NCBI RefSeq assembly: GCF_019668485.1
Contig: NZ_AP024619.1
Coordinates: 2,597,757-2,661,756, forward strand
Direction of reading: 5' to 3'
Length of the DNA stretch: 64,000 nt
DNA from: Gelria sp. Kuro-4
GTDB lineage: Bacteria; Bacillota; DTU030; DUMP01
Part shown: positions 8,341 to 16,736 of the stretch, piece after piece
Numbering within the stretch: the first letter of the stretch is position 1
How the letters are laid out: the number at the start of each line of letters is the position of its first letter
The notes under the pieces: generated by a model
What the model was told of the DNA's origin: nothing
The model's database searches: none
The model's input: only the letters and a program-made list of their open reading frames with translations
Program-made: the position numbers and the translations under genes

Positions 8341-8890
8341 CCTTTCCACCTCCATGTAAATTCCGCAGCGCTTCTTCCAGATACTCGCGCAGGAACACCA
8401 GCACCTTGGGTTCATTCAGCGGTAGCTCCTGGAGCTCTTCCCGGACCTTACGGGCGCCGAAGCTGAAGGTACGCCCGGCCACGGTGTGCCGGTAGGTAAG
8501 GTCCAGATTGGGCGCCCCCGCCAAAATGGTCACCAGGGTGGCCGGCAGGTCGCCCAGGGGCGGCCGATCCCAGTGCCGGAGCCGAAACGTGGCGGTGACG
8601 CGGGTCCCCTGCCCCTTTTCCGACTCAATCTTCACATCGCCCTCGCACTGGCGCGCCGTCATGGCCAGGAGCGACAGCCCCAGCCCCACCCGGCGGGTGG
8701 TGCGGGTGGTGGTAAAGGGATCCAGCACCCGGCGCACAAACTCCGGCTCCATCCCCCGCCCGTTGTCGGCGATGGTTATGGTAAGCCGGTCGGCGGCCAC
8801 GTCTTCCGCAACCGTAATCGCCAGGACCGTGGCTCCAGCCGCCAGTGAGTTTTGGGCCAGGTCCAGGATATGGAGGGCGAGCTCTTCCAT
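8330..8890 (-). CDS. HATPase-domain (GHKL) protein of hyd operon
   Basis: A 186-aa protein with a histidine-kinase-type ATP-binding fold but no histidine phosphotransfer domain. The N box is seen in HILDLAQNSLAAGA, G1 in ADNGRGMEPE, and G2 in TTRRVGLGLSLLAMTA. The C-terminal 60 residues do not match a known sensor. It sits 3 bases after hydC and overlaps the 2Fe-2S gene. Genes of this type recur in clostridial hyd operons with unproven function; a regulatory or anti-sigma-like role is inference. The Asn and Gly residues needed for ATP binding are present, so it should bind nucleotide. Confidence 0.85.
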   Translation of the reverse strand: MEELALHILDLAQNSLAAGATVLAITVAEDVAADRLTITIADNGRGMEPEFVRRVLDPFTTTRTTRRVGLGLSLLAMTARQCEGDVKIESEKGQGTRVTATFRLRHWDRPPLGDLPATLVTILAGAPNLDLTYRHTVAGRTFSFGARKVREELQELPLNEPKVLVFLREYLEEALRNLHGGGKDDA

Positions 8891-8893
8891 CTT

Positions 8894-9376
8894 TTATTCG
8901 TAACGGGCCAGCACACCGGCCACCTTGTCGGGGGTCATGCGGCCGTGGGTGTCCTCGTCCACCATCATCACCGGCGCCAGGCCGCAGCAGCCCAGGCAGG
9001 CCACCGGCTCGAGGCTGAAGCGCAGGTCTTTTGTGGTTTCACCCGGCTTAATCGCCAGTTCCTTTTGTACCTCCGCCAGGATTTTCGCGCCGCCTCGCAC
9101 GTGGCAGGCCGTACCCTGGCAGACCCGCACCACATGCCGGCCGCGGGGTTTGAGGTGAAACTGGGCGTAAAACGTGGCCACGCCGTAAATGGTGGTGGCG
9201 GGTATGTCGAGGGCCAGGGAGATCTCTTTAATGACGTCTTCCGAGATAAACCCGTAGGCTGCCTGAACCTCCTGCAGGATGGGGATGAGGGCTCCTTTCT
9301 CCCCCGCGTGCCGGGCCAGGATTTCCTGAAGCTCCGGGTACTTAGGGCCGGCGTTGCCGCAGGCACATGCGCTCAT
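8894..9376 (-). CDS. hydC: NADH-linked [FeFe] hydrogenase subunit HydC (NuoE-like)
   Basis: Small 2Fe-2S subunit of the HydABC hydrogenase, 160 aa, cytoplasmic, passing electrons between HydB and HydA. The helical N-terminal region (QEVQAAYGFISEDVIKEI) is followed by the thioredoxin-like fold with cluster ligands in VCQGTACHVRGG and EPVACLGCCGLAP, the typical NuoE pattern. The N-terminus has an extra CACGN stretch. A 15-base gap separates it from the PHP gene upstream, and 3 bases separate it from the ATPase downstream, so transcription is shared. Confidence 0.93.
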   Translation of the reverse strand: MSACACGNAGPKYPELQEILARHAGEKGALIPILQEVQAAYGFISEDVIKEISLALDIPATTIYGVATFYAQFHLKPRGRHVVRVCQGTACHVRGGAKILAEVQKELAIKPGETTKDLRFSLEPVACLGCCGLAPVMMVDEDTHGRMTPDKVAGVLARYE

Positions 9377-9391
9377 GCCGCGTTTCCTCCT

Positions 9392-10195
9392 TTAGCAGTT
9401 AAACTCAGGTAACGCTTCCTCTGAAACAGCAGGTGCTTTGTCCGAGCTGGGAGCGATCACCACCTTCCGGCCGTTCTTACCCGCACAGGCCAGGGCCACT
9501 TCGGCCAGGGTTGGAGCGGCCATATAAAACCAGGTAGTATGGGAAGTAACGAAATCGCTTAAACGATGGGCATCGGATGCAGTAAGGAGGGTGTAGCCCC
9601 CTAGCTGCGGGAACTTTTGCCGTGCTGCGCCCGGTGCCAGGCGGCTCGAGATCTCGAGCGCCGCCGGCTGCAGGCCCGGCGGCACCAGCCCCAGGTTGGC
9701 CAGAAGGCTGAACGCCGGCCGGTCGACGTGCGCGGGAATGATGAGCCCGCCGGCACCCACCGCAAGGTCCCGCACCGCTTCCAGGGAGAGGGCGGTGGAA
9801 GCCAGCAGCAGCTTCTCCTCAAAGCCGAGGATGTTCTCCTCTGCGTCCACGATCACCTGGTCGCCGAAAACCTCAGGCCGGTTCTTCAGCGGCGGCAGGT
9901 GCCGCCGGATTTGCGCGCCCACGGCCGCCAGAGCGGTGAGGTCGGGGAAAAAGGCCAGCACGTGTACGTCCTCCTGCGTCTGTACCTCCATTCCCGGCAG
10001 CACCGCTATTCCCTCCGGCGCCGCGCAGGCGGCCACCGCCGGGACGTTCTCCCAAGCGTTGTGGTCGGTGATGCCGAGAAGGGTAATGCCCTGCGCCGCC
10101 GCTGCCGCCACAATCGCCCGCGGTCCCATCTCCAGTTCGGCGCAGGGCGAAAGCACGGTGTGAACGTGCAGATCAGCCTTGAGCCACTTGAGCAT
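9392..10195 (-). CDS. PHP-domain metal-dependent phosphoesterase
   Basis: A 267-aa protein of the PHP (polymerase and histidinol phosphatase) superfamily. Metal-binding motifs are seen as ADLHVHTVLSPC near the N-terminus, ITDHNAW (about residue 42), a late PAHVDRP, and ASDAHRL near residue 210. The substrate is unknown; relatives cleave phosphate esters of nucleotides or sugars. The start overlaps the end of the upstream DRTGG gene by 23 bases, so the two are probably translationally coupled. PHP proteins next to DRTGG and hydrogenase-like genes recur in Clostridia, which suggests a signalling role, but this is inference. Confidence 0.88.
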   Translation of the reverse strand: MLKWLKADLHVHTVLSPCAELEMGPRAIVAAAAAQGITLLGITDHNAWENVPAVAACAAPEGIAVLPGMEVQTQEDVHVLAFFPDLTALAAVGAQIRRHLPPLKNRPEVFGDQVIVDAEENILGFEEKLLLASTALSLEAVRDLAVGAGGLIIPAHVDRPAFSLLANLGLVPPGLQPAALEISSRLAPGAARQKFPQLGGYTLLTASDAHRLSDFVTSHTTWFYMAAPTLAEVALACAGKNGRKVVIAPSSDKAPAVSEEALPEFNC

Positions 10196-10541
10196 AACCG
10201 CCCGCCGCCTTTATCCCCAAGGCGTAGAGCCGGCCGGCCGCCTCAAACGCCGGCAGATCGGTGGTTAAAAGGGGAATGCCCTCCGCCTCGGCCTTACTCA
10301 GGGTGTCCGCCTGCGGCTCGATGCCGCCGGCGATGATGATGCCCGCCAGGCCTAAAAGGACCGCCACCGCCACAATGTTCTGGTGCGCCTGCACCGTCAC
10401 CCAAACATCGCCCTCGTGCGCCCGGGCCATGACATGGCTCAGGAGATCCGAGGCGTAGCCGCCCCGCACCTCCCGCTCCAGCCCGGCGCGCCCGGCTTCA
10501 AGTTTGAGTCCCAGTTCCTGCACCGCCAGCAGGTCCGCCAT
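10173..10541 (-). CDS. DRTGG-domain protein (second copy)
   Basis: A 122-aa DRTGG-domain protein. The core is seen as LEREVRGGYASDLLSHVMARAHEGD and later VAVAVLLGLAGIIIAGGIEP, each described here in part. The domain is named for a motif found beside CBS and phosphotransacetylase domains and its ligand is unknown. The gene begins at the ATG at 10541 inside the end of the hydrogenase-like gene (44-base overlap) and ends inside the PHP gene. With the copy at 12308 it brackets an ATPase and an Fe-S protein, which suggests a ligand-sensing module. I saw no other plausible start. Confidence 0.8.
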   Translation of the reverse strand: MADLLAVQELGLKLEAGRAGLEREVRGGYASDLLSHVMARAHEGDVWVTVQAHQNIVAVAVLLGLAGIIIAGGIEPQADTLSKAEAEGIPLLTTDLPAFEAAGRLYALGIKAAGGYAQVAQG

Positions 10542-11874
10542 TTTCACCTTTGTTTCCCCCCTTTGCTGTCTTCGTCTGGTCCATGGCCGGGGGCACCGCC
10601 CGCGCCAGGTTGTATGTCTCCTGGGCCAGGGCCATAATCCGTTCCCGGAGCTTGAAGATGCAGTCTGTCTCCAGCGCTTTACCCACCGCAATATCCTCGG
10701 CCAGGGCCCGGCAGGTGGGGGCGCCGCAGGAACCGCAGTCCAGCCCGGGCAGATGCTCGATGAGCGTCTGCACCTGCTGCAGCTTTTGCATGGCCCGCTT
10801 GAGGTCGCGGTCCAGGCGGACGATGGGCCGCGGCTGCACTTCGATGCGCGGCACCGGCACGGAAGGGAAGCCCGCCGCAGCCAGGCGCTCCGCCAGCGGC
10901 TCCCGCGGCGGCAGGTCGCGCACCAGGTGCCGCAGGCGCACCCCGGCTACAAAGCGGTTGTTGACGTTGAGGATACCGCCCACACAACCGCCCGGGCAGG
11001 CCTGCGCTTCGATGAAGTCGATGTCGCCCAGGCGGCCCAGCTCGATCTCTTCGAGCACGCTGATGACGTTGTGGATCCCATCCACAATCAGCGCATTTTC
11101 GATCCCCGCCGCCGCCACCTCTCCACCCGAAGCGCCCCAGCCGATCCCCAGGCGGTCGGCCCGGGTAAGGCAGGGCTGCTCCTGGCGCAGGTTCTCGAGC
11201 AGCCGTCCGTAAACGTCCGCCACCGCCAGCACCCGGTCCACCTCCGACGGAAGGCCGCCCACCGGGTTCTTCACCGCCGTCACCTTGGCCGGGCAAGGGC
11301 TCAGGAAGAAGATGCCGATCTTTTCGGACGGCAGGCCCGTCTCCTGCGCCGTTTTCCTGCGCATGAACGAAGCGGTCACCTGCATGGGGCTTTCGAGGGG
11401 AATGATGTGGTCCACCAGTGCCGGAAAGCGCACTTGGACAAGGCGCACCACGGCAGGGCAGGCAGAGGAGACGAGCGGGCGCAGGTGGTGGTTGGCCTGG
11501 AGGTAATCGCGTACCGCCTGCGAGACCATTTCCGCCCCGAGAGCTACCTCGCAGACGTCATCAAACCCCAAGGCCTTCACAGCCGCCAGGATGCGCGCCG
11601 GGCTTACGTTGTCCCGGAATTGCCCGTAAAGGGAGGGGGCCGTCAGCGCCACGGTGTAGCTGAAGAGAGCGAGATCCTGTAAGGAATCGCGCTCGGCGTA
11701 CTTGGCATGGTTCGGGCACGCCCGGATGCACTCGCCGCAGTCGATGCAGCGCTCCTCCATGATCTCCGCCTTGCCGTGGCGCACCCGGATGGCTTCCACC
11801 GGGCACTTTTTAATGCAGTTAACGCAACCTTTACATTTCTCTTTATCCAAACGCACCGAGTGGAAGTACTCCAT
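10498..11874 (-). CDS. [FeFe]-hydrogenase-like Fe-S protein, sensory type (HydS-like)
   Basis: A 458-aa protein with two N-terminal 4Fe-4S motifs (CKGCVNCIKKCPVEAI, CIDCGECIRACPNHA), an H-cluster-type domain, and a C-terminal 4Fe-4S region (GLDCGSCGAPTCRALAED). The H-cluster cysteines are retained but the signatures are altered: SSACPAVV for TSCxPxW, LSPCPAKV for MPCxxKxxE, and ACPGGCVGG. This altered pattern resembles the group C/D sensory hydrogenases rather than a catalytic enzyme. Unlike HydS it has no PAS domain; the tail is Gly/Thr-rich and low-complexity. It lies in an operon with DRTGG, ATPase and PHP genes. The sensory role is inference. Confidence 0.85.
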   Translation of the reverse strand: MEYFHSVRLDKEKCKGCVNCIKKCPVEAIRVRHGKAEIMEERCIDCGECIRACPNHAKYAERDSLQDLALFSYTVALTAPSLYGQFRDNVSPARILAAVKALGFDDVCEVALGAEMVSQAVRDYLQANHHLRPLVSSACPAVVRLVQVRFPALVDHIIPLESPMQVTASFMRRKTAQETGLPSEKIGIFFLSPCPAKVTAVKNPVGGLPSEVDRVLAVADVYGRLLENLRQEQPCLTRADRLGIGWGASGGEVAAAGIENALIVDGIHNVISVLEEIELGRLGDIDFIEAQACPGGCVGGILNVNNRFVAGVRLRHLVRDLPPREPLAERLAAAGFPSVPVPRIEVQPRPIVRLDRDLKRAMQKLQQVQTLIEHLPGLDCGSCGAPTCRALAEDIAVGKALETDCIFKLRERIMALAQETYNLARAVPPAMDQTKTAKGGNKGENGGPAGGAGTGTQT

Positions 11875-11886
11875 ACCGCCCCCACC

Positions 11887-12318
11887 TTACGTTATCCTTA
11901 TGACAATCTCTACGCGCGTGCCCACCCCTACGGTGCTGGAAATCGTTAATTCATCGGCACATTTTCGCATGTTCGGCAGGCCCATCCCGGCACCGAAGCC
12001 CAGCTCCCGGATTTCATCCGGCGCGGTGGAGTATCCTTCCTGCATGGCCAGCTCGATGTCCACGATGCCCGGCCCTTCGTCTTCCGCCACCAGAGTCACC
12101 GCCGCGGGCGTCACTTTGAGGCCCAGCCGGCCCTGGCGGGCGTGGATGATGATGTTCATCTCCGCCTCGTAGGCGCAGATACTCGCCCGCCGTACCAGTT
12201 GCGGCGGCAGGTTCAAGGCCTGAAGCACGCGTTTGATGCGGCTGGCCGCCTCGCCGGCGCGGAGAAAGTCGCGTCCCGCTATCGGCAGGGTAAGGTCATA
12301 GCTGGCGTCACTTGCCAT
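11887..12318 (-). CDS. RsbW-like ATP-binding (anti-sigma-type) protein
   Basis: A 143-aa GHKL ATPase of the RsbW/SpoIIAB type. The N box is ICAYEAEMNIIIHA, G1 is AEDEGPGIVDIELAM, and the glycine-rich lid is GFGAGMGLPNMRKCAD. It is short and has no phosphoacceptor domain. I take the start at the ATG at 12318, 11 bases inside the end of the upstream DRTGG gene; a longer frame reading through that gene is not credible. Proteins of this family work as serine kinases or anti-sigma factors in partner switching. Here the partner is unknown, but the DRTGG and Fe-S neighbours are obvious candidates. Confidence 0.85.
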   Translation of the reverse strand: MASDASYDLTLPIAGRDFLRAGEAASRIKRVLQALNLPPQLVRRASICAYEAEMNIIIHARQGRLGLKVTPAAVTLVAEDEGPGIVDIELAMQEGYSTAPDEIRELGFGAGMGLPNMRKCADELTISSTVGVGTRVEIVIRIT

Positions 12319-12679
12319 AGCCGCCACCACGGCCCAACATACAGCCGCCCAGGCCGGCTTGAAAGAGCAGCCCGCAGGATTCATACATGGGAAAGCGCGT
12401 GAGGAACACGGGGAGGTTTTGCGCGCGTGCCAGCTCCAGCACGTCGGGGCCCGGCCGCTTGCCCCGGACAAACACAATCCCCGCCAGGTCGATGATCTCC
12501 GCCGTCCTTATCACCTGCGGGTTGGTGAGTCCGGTAAGGAGCAGGGTGCGCTCTTTAATGAAGGCCAGCACATCGCTCATGAGATCGGCCCCGCAGGCGC
12601 TTAAAACCTCCCGTTCCATGTCCGGAACCGGCACCAGCACCTCAGCCTGCAGAATGCGCACCACTTCCGCCAGCTTCAT
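12308..12679 (-). CDS. DRTGG-domain protein (first copy)
   Basis: A 123-aa protein and the first gene of the hyd operon. The DRTGG-type core runs from CGADLMSDVLAFIKERT through TAEIIDLAGIVFVRGKRP to the C-terminus, which ends in a Gly/Cys-rich stretch (GLGGCMLGRGGGYGK). It is similar in plan to the copy at 10173, which suggests an old duplication. The ligand is unknown. It starts at 12679 with the sequence GGGGAGGGAAAGC just upstream, a good ribosome site. Transcription probably begins in the AT-rich gap to copA. Confidence 0.82.
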   Translation of the reverse strand: MKLAEVVRILQAEVLVPVPDMEREVLSACGADLMSDVLAFIKERTLLLTGLTNPQVIRTAEIIDLAGIVFVRGKRPGPDVLELARAQNLPVFLTRFPMYESCGLLFQAGLGGCMLGRGGGYGK

Positions 12680-12974
12680 GCTTTCCCTCCCCTGCGACCC
12701 GTCTCGACCTGGGCAGCACGGCCGAAAAGGCCCCCTTTACCGGCCAATTGGCTATATGGATCCCTTATACCCCACAACTGGACTAATGGCTTTTGACTAA
12801 CTTGCAACAAATACTTATTCGCCCTTCTTAACAAGATTCCTGCTATAGGGCGTAAAAATTATCTTATTATGCTACCGAAGTATGTTTTGCCTGGCCCCCG
12901 GCCCCCGCCCGGCGGCGTGGCTCGGCGCATGCCTCCTCCAGGGCCGGGAAGACTAGCACCAGGAGGGAGTACCC
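12680..12974. other. Divergent promoter region between hyd operon and copA
   Basis: The 295 bases between divergent operons contain an AT-rich island at about 12740-12890. On the plus strand TTGACT (12793-12798) is followed after 17 bases by TATTCG (12816-12821), a moderate sigma-70-type promoter. TATTAT at 12865-12870 is another possible -10. The palindrome GCCAATTGGC lies at about 12742-12751. I could not single out a convincing minus-strand promoter for the hyd operon, nor a full Rex or CsoR operator. Confidence 0.4.
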
Positions 12975-15488
12975 ATGGCAGACAGCAAAACCGCCACCTT
13001 TAAGGTCCTCAATATGGAATGCGCGGCGTGCGCCGCCCGCATCGAGAAAAACCTGCGCCGGCTGCCGGGCATCGCGGAGGCCAATGTCAACTTCGCGCTC
13101 GAACAGGCCACGGTGAAGTACGACCCCGAGAAGGTCGGGCCGCGCGAGGTGCGCCGGGCCGTGGAGGCCGCCGGCTACAAGCTGGTGGCCGAACGGCTGG
13201 AGCTTAAGGTGGGCGGCATGGACTGCGCCTCCTGCGCCGCGCGCATCGAAAAGGCCCTGGCCCGCCTGGAGGGCGTGGTTTCCGCCACGGTGAACTTTGC
13301 CCTGGAACGGGCCACAGTGGAGTACTACCCGGCCGAACTTTCCGCCGAAGACATCAAGCGCGCCATCCGCACCGAGGGCTACGAGGCCCAGGAAGCCGCC
13401 CGGCGCTTCGATGAAGACAGCGAAAAGGCGGCCCGCGAACGGGAGGCCCGCCGTCAAACGCGCCTCTTTGTCCTGGCGGCTGTTCTTTCTGTTCCCCTCC
13501 TTTTGGTCATGTTCGCCGACCTCTTTCACTTCCCGGCGCCGCCGCTTCTAAGAAACAAGGTGTTTGAGTTCGCCCTGGCCACGCCGGTCCAGTTCATCGC
13601 CGGCTACCAGTTCTACCGGGGTGCCGTCATCACCTTAAGCCGCGGCTACGCCAATATGGATGTTCTCATCGCCCTGGGGACCTCGGCCGCTTACTTTTAC
13701 AGCGTGGCCACCACCTTCTTTATCCCGGGGCACGTCTACTACGAAACCGCTTCCGTCATCATCGCGCTCATTATCCTCGGCCGCCTGCTGGAGGCCCGGG
13801 CCAAGGGACGCACCTCAGAGGCCATCAAAAAGCTGATGGGCCTTGCAGCCAAGACAGCCCGTGTGGTGCGCGGCGGAGAAGAAGTGGACATTCCCGTGGA
13901 CGAGGTGCAAAAAGGAGACGTGGTGGTGGTGCGGCCGGGGGAAAAGGTGCCGGTGGACGGCATTATCATCCAAGGCGCCTCCAGCCTGGATGAGTCCATG
14001 CTCACCGGTGAGAGTCTCCCGGTGGACAAGCAGGCCGGCGACGAGGTGGTGGGCGGCACCCTCAACAAGTACGGCACATTCAAGTTCCGTGCCACCCGCG
14101 TGGGGGCCGAGACGGCGCTGGCCCAGATCGTCAAGATCGTGGAAGAAGCCCAGGGCTCCAAGGCGCCCATCCAGCGCCTGGCCGACGTGATCTCAGGGTA
14201 CTTCGTCCCCGTCGTGGTGGCCATCGCGCTGCTCACCTTCGCCGCCTGGTATTTCTTCGCCGCTCCCGGCGACCTGGCGCAGGCCGTCGTGAGCTTCACC
14301 GCCGTGCTGGTCATCGCCTGCCCCTGCGCTCTGGGGTTGGCCACCCCCACCTCCATCATGGTGGGCACCGGCCGCGGGGCGGAAAACGGCATCCTGATAA
14401 AGGGGGGTGAGCACCTGGAAAAGGCCCACGCGATAGATGCCGTGGTTCTCGATAAGACGGGTACCATCACCAAGGGGGAACCGGCCGTAACGGATGTTTT
14501 CGCCCTCCCGGGCCGCAGTGAAAAGGAGCTGCTCCAGCTGGCCGCTGCCGCCGAGCGGGGCTCGGAGCACCCACTGGGTGAGGCCATCGTGCGCGGCGCC
14601 AAGGCCCGGGGCCTTGAGCTCGACCAACCGCAGGAGTTTTCCGCCGTACCCGGACGCGGCGTCGCCGCCCGGGTAAGGGAGAAGCTGGTACTGGTGGGGA
14701 GCCGGCGCCTGCTCAGCGAAGCAGGGATTTCCTTTGACGCCCTCGCCCCCACGGCCGCCCGGTACGAAGGCGAAGGCAAAACGGCCATGCTGGTGGCCGT
14801 CGACGGCGCAGCCGCCGGCCTCATTGCCGTAGCGGACACAGTGAAGGAACACGCCGCTGAGGCCATTGCTGCGCTCCGCCAGATGGGGATCAAGGTGGTG
14901 ATGCTCACCGGGGATAACCGGCGCACCGCCGAGGCCATCGCCCGCCAGGTGGGAATCGACGCCGCGGACGTGCGGGCGGAGGTGCTGCCACAGGATAAGG
15001 CCGAAGAGGTGGCGAAGCTGCGCCGTGCCGGCCAGGTGGTGGCCATGGTGGGTGACGGCATCAACGACGCTCCGGCCCTGGCCACGGCCGACGTAGGGAT
15101 CGCCATCGGCACCGGCACCGACGTAGCCATGGAGGCGGCGGACATCACCCTCATGCGCGGCGACCTGCGGGGCGTCCCCGCCAGCATCGACCTCAGCCGG
15201 GCCACGCTCACCAACATCAAGCAAAACTTGTTCTGGGCCCTCGTCTACAACTCGGTGGGCATTCCCATCGCCGCCTTCGGTTACCTTTCCCCCGTTCTCG
15301 CCGGCGCGGCCATGGCCCTCAGCTCCGTCTCGGTGGTGAGCAATGCCCTGCGCCTGCGCAGTTTCGACCCTTACCGCCGGTTCCGTTCGCCGCGCCGGGA
15401 ACCCTTCCGCGCCGTCCTGCCTGAGCCGGCGCACAAACCCTCTCCGGAGGGCGGGCCCCAAGAAAATCGTGCGGAAGGGGGCGGCTAG
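12975..15488 (+). CDS. copA: Copper-exporting P1B-type ATPase
   Basis: Membrane P-type ATPase of the Cu(I) exporter class, 837 aa. Two N-terminal heavy-metal-binding domains carry CAAC (C16/C19) and CASC (C84/C87). They are followed by the membrane region, the actuator motif TGES, the metal-transport motif CPC in [11 protein letters not shown], the phosphorylation motif DKTGT, the HP of the nucleotide domain (SEHPLGEA) and the hinge GDGINDAP. All catalytic residues are intact. The C-terminus ends in an extra Arg/Pro-rich tail of about 35 residues. The start has GGAGG eight bases upstream. No CsoR or CopZ gene is adjacent, so its copper regulation must act from elsewhere. Confidence 0.95.
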   Translation: MADSKTATFKVLNMECAACAARIEKNLRRLPGIAEANVNFALEQATVKYDPEKVGPREVRRAVEAAGYKLVAERLELKVGGMDCASCAARIEKALARLEGVVSATVNFALERATVEYYPAELSAEDIKRAIRTEGYEAQEAARRFDEDSEKAAREREARRQTRLFVLAAVLSVPLLLVMFADLFHFPAPPLLRNKVFEFALATPVQFIAGYQFYRGAVITLSRGYANMDVLIALGTSAAYFYSVATTFFIPGHVYYETASVIIALIILGRLLEARAKGRTSEAIKKLMGLAAKTARVVRGGEEVDIPVDEVQKGDVVVVRPGEKVPVDGIIIQGASSLDESMLTGESLPVDKQAGDEVVGGTLNKYGTFKFRATRVGAETALAQIVKIVEEAQGSKAPIQRLADVISGYFVPVVVAIALLTFAAWYFFAAPGDLAQAVVSFTAVLVIACPCALGLATPTSIMVGTGRGAENGILIKGGEHLEKAHAIDAVVLDKTGTITKGEPAVTDVFALPGRSEKELLQLAAAAERGSEHPLGEAIVRGAKARGLELDQPQEFSAVPGRGVAARVREKLVLVGSRRLLSEAGISFDALAPTAARYEGEGKTAMLVAVDGAAAGLIAVADTVKEHAAEAIAALRQMGIKVVMLTGDNRRTAEAIARQVGIDAADVRAEVLPQDKAEEVAKLRRAGQVVAMVGDGINDAPALATADVGIAIGTGTDVAMEAADITLMRGDLRGVPASIDLSRATLTNIKQNLFWALVYNSVGIPIAAFGYLSPVLAGAAMALSSVSVVSNALRLRSFDPYRRFRSPRREPFRAVLPEPAHKPSPEGGPQENRAEGGG

Positions 15489-15804
15489 CTCAAGCGCAGG
15501 GCCTGCAAGAAGCACCGGCACGCCTGCGCAGCTTCCGAGCCCGGCCGCAAAAACCAACGGCGGCCGCCGGGCCCCTGCGCCTCGACCGCCGCCTTATATA
15601 TCCTTGAGCTCGAATGCGTCCGCCGGCAGCACCGCCGCCCAGCCGAGCATGGCCGTGCCCGGCTCGTTCGCCGCGGCAAAGGGAGCGGTGTGAGCCCACG
15701 AGCAGGCTCTGCCCTCGCGCCGCTCCAGGCGCCGCCCGCCTACCGCGGTCCCATCCCGCGGCTGCTGCCGCCGGCCAGTTATGCACGGCGCTTCAGGCCC
15801 CGGC
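15489..15804. other. Non-coding or degraded stretch after copA
   Basis: The 316 bases lie between the convergent ends of copA and the SPOR-domain gene. A minus-strand open frame runs across it and ends at 15594, but it has no credible start and overlaps the SPOR gene. The arms GCGCAGG (15494-15500) and CCTGCGC (about 15531-15537) could pair after the copA stop, without a T-run. No recognisable gene is seen. Confidence 0.3.
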
Positions 15805-16602
15805 CTACCCAGCCAGTCCGGCGTACCAGCGGGCAAACTCCGCCAGCGCCCGGCTCACCGCCTGCTCGCGCCGGACGCCGCTCGCCTGGGCGGCCTGGCC
15901 CAAGTCGGCCTCCACCCGGCGGAGAAACTCCACCAACTCTGCCTTCGCGCCGGCTTCCGGGAGCTTTTCCGCCGCAGTCACCATGGCTTTTAGCTGGGCC
16001 CGGGCCTCACTTATCTGCCCTTCCTCGGCGGCGACGAGCGCCTCCGCCAGGCCGCCGGCCGCCGCCTGGACAAATTCGCAGTACGCTTTGTCCTCCGCCT
16101 GATAATTTAAGTCCTTGGCCGCCAGCACCTTGGTGACCACCACGGGCCGCAGCTGGTCCTCGGTATACCTGTCCTTCAGCGCCTCCGCCCGCTGGCGCCC
16201 GAAAAAGCTGCCGGCGCGCACCTGGGTTAAATTGCCGGCTGCGACCTCTTCCGCCGGCCAGCCCTGCTTTTCAATGGCAGCCACCAGCCGCGCAGCATTG
16301 GCCCTTTGGCTGAATGCCCCCAGCTGCACCTGAAAAACAGTCAGCTCAGGCAGGCTCACCTTCCCGGCCGCCGGCTGCGGCGCCGCCTGGGGAGGCTCCT
16401 CAGGCGCCGGGGCCGCCGGTGCCGGCTGGGTAGCTTGGGCCGGGGGCGCCGGTGGTTTTACCGCGGTGGTTTGTTGAAACAAGTAACTGCCAAAAAAATA
16501 CCCCAAAGCAACGGCACAAACAGCAGCCACCAGGAACTGCATCAGGCAGCCTGCACCGCCGCGGCGTTTCGGCTCCGGCCGGTGTACACGGCGCCCCGCC
16601 AT
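15805..16602 (-). CDS. SPOR-domain membrane protein
   Basis: A 265-aa protein with a short basic N-terminus, one membrane helix (about residues 20-42), a Pro/Ala-rich linker (about 48-80), then a SPOR-type domain beginning VFQVQLGAFSQRANAARLVAAI. A helical C-terminal region rich in Ala and Glu makes up the last 120 residues. SPOR domains bind denuded glycan strands of septal or spore-cortex peptidoglycan. The domain order predicts an envelope protein with its C-terminus outside the cytoplasm. It stands alone between convergent copA and the divergent MFS gene. The function of the helical tail is unknown. Confidence 0.85.
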   Translation of the reverse strand: MAGRRVHRPEPKRRGGAGCLMQFLVAAVCAVALGYFFGSYLFQQTTAVKPPAPPAQATQPAPAAPAPEEPPQAAPQPAAGKVSLPELTVFQVQLGAFSQRANAARLVAAIEKQGWPAEEVAAGNLTQVRAGSFFGRQRAEALKDRYTEDQLRPVVVTKVLAAKDLNYQAEDKAYCEFVQAAAGGLAEALVAAEEGQISEARAQLKAMVTAAEKLPEAGAKAELVEFLRRVEADLGQAAQASGVRREQAVSRALAEFARWYAGLAG

Positions 16603-16736
16603 GCCTTACTCCCCCCGCTTCCGGCAGATTCGTCACTAAGACTATTCGCCCTGCGCCCTGAAATTCCTCCCAGCGTAAAAAGGACGAGCAGCGGGAAGAT
16701 TAGAAGTGCTGCGATTCTCTGGTAAGGAGCTTAGGG

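Noticed and set aside
12793-12840. Rex (NADH-sensing) operator upstream of the hyd operon
   Set aside because: Only one half-site resembling TTGTTAA is visible, without the inverted second half.
13739-15557. Two minus-strand frames of over 450 codons inside copA
   Set aside because: Both are shadows of the P-type ATPase gene, whose motifs are intact.
15594-15836. 80-codon minus-strand frame after copA
   Set aside because: It begins inside the SPOR-domain gene, has no ribosome site and matches nothing known to me.
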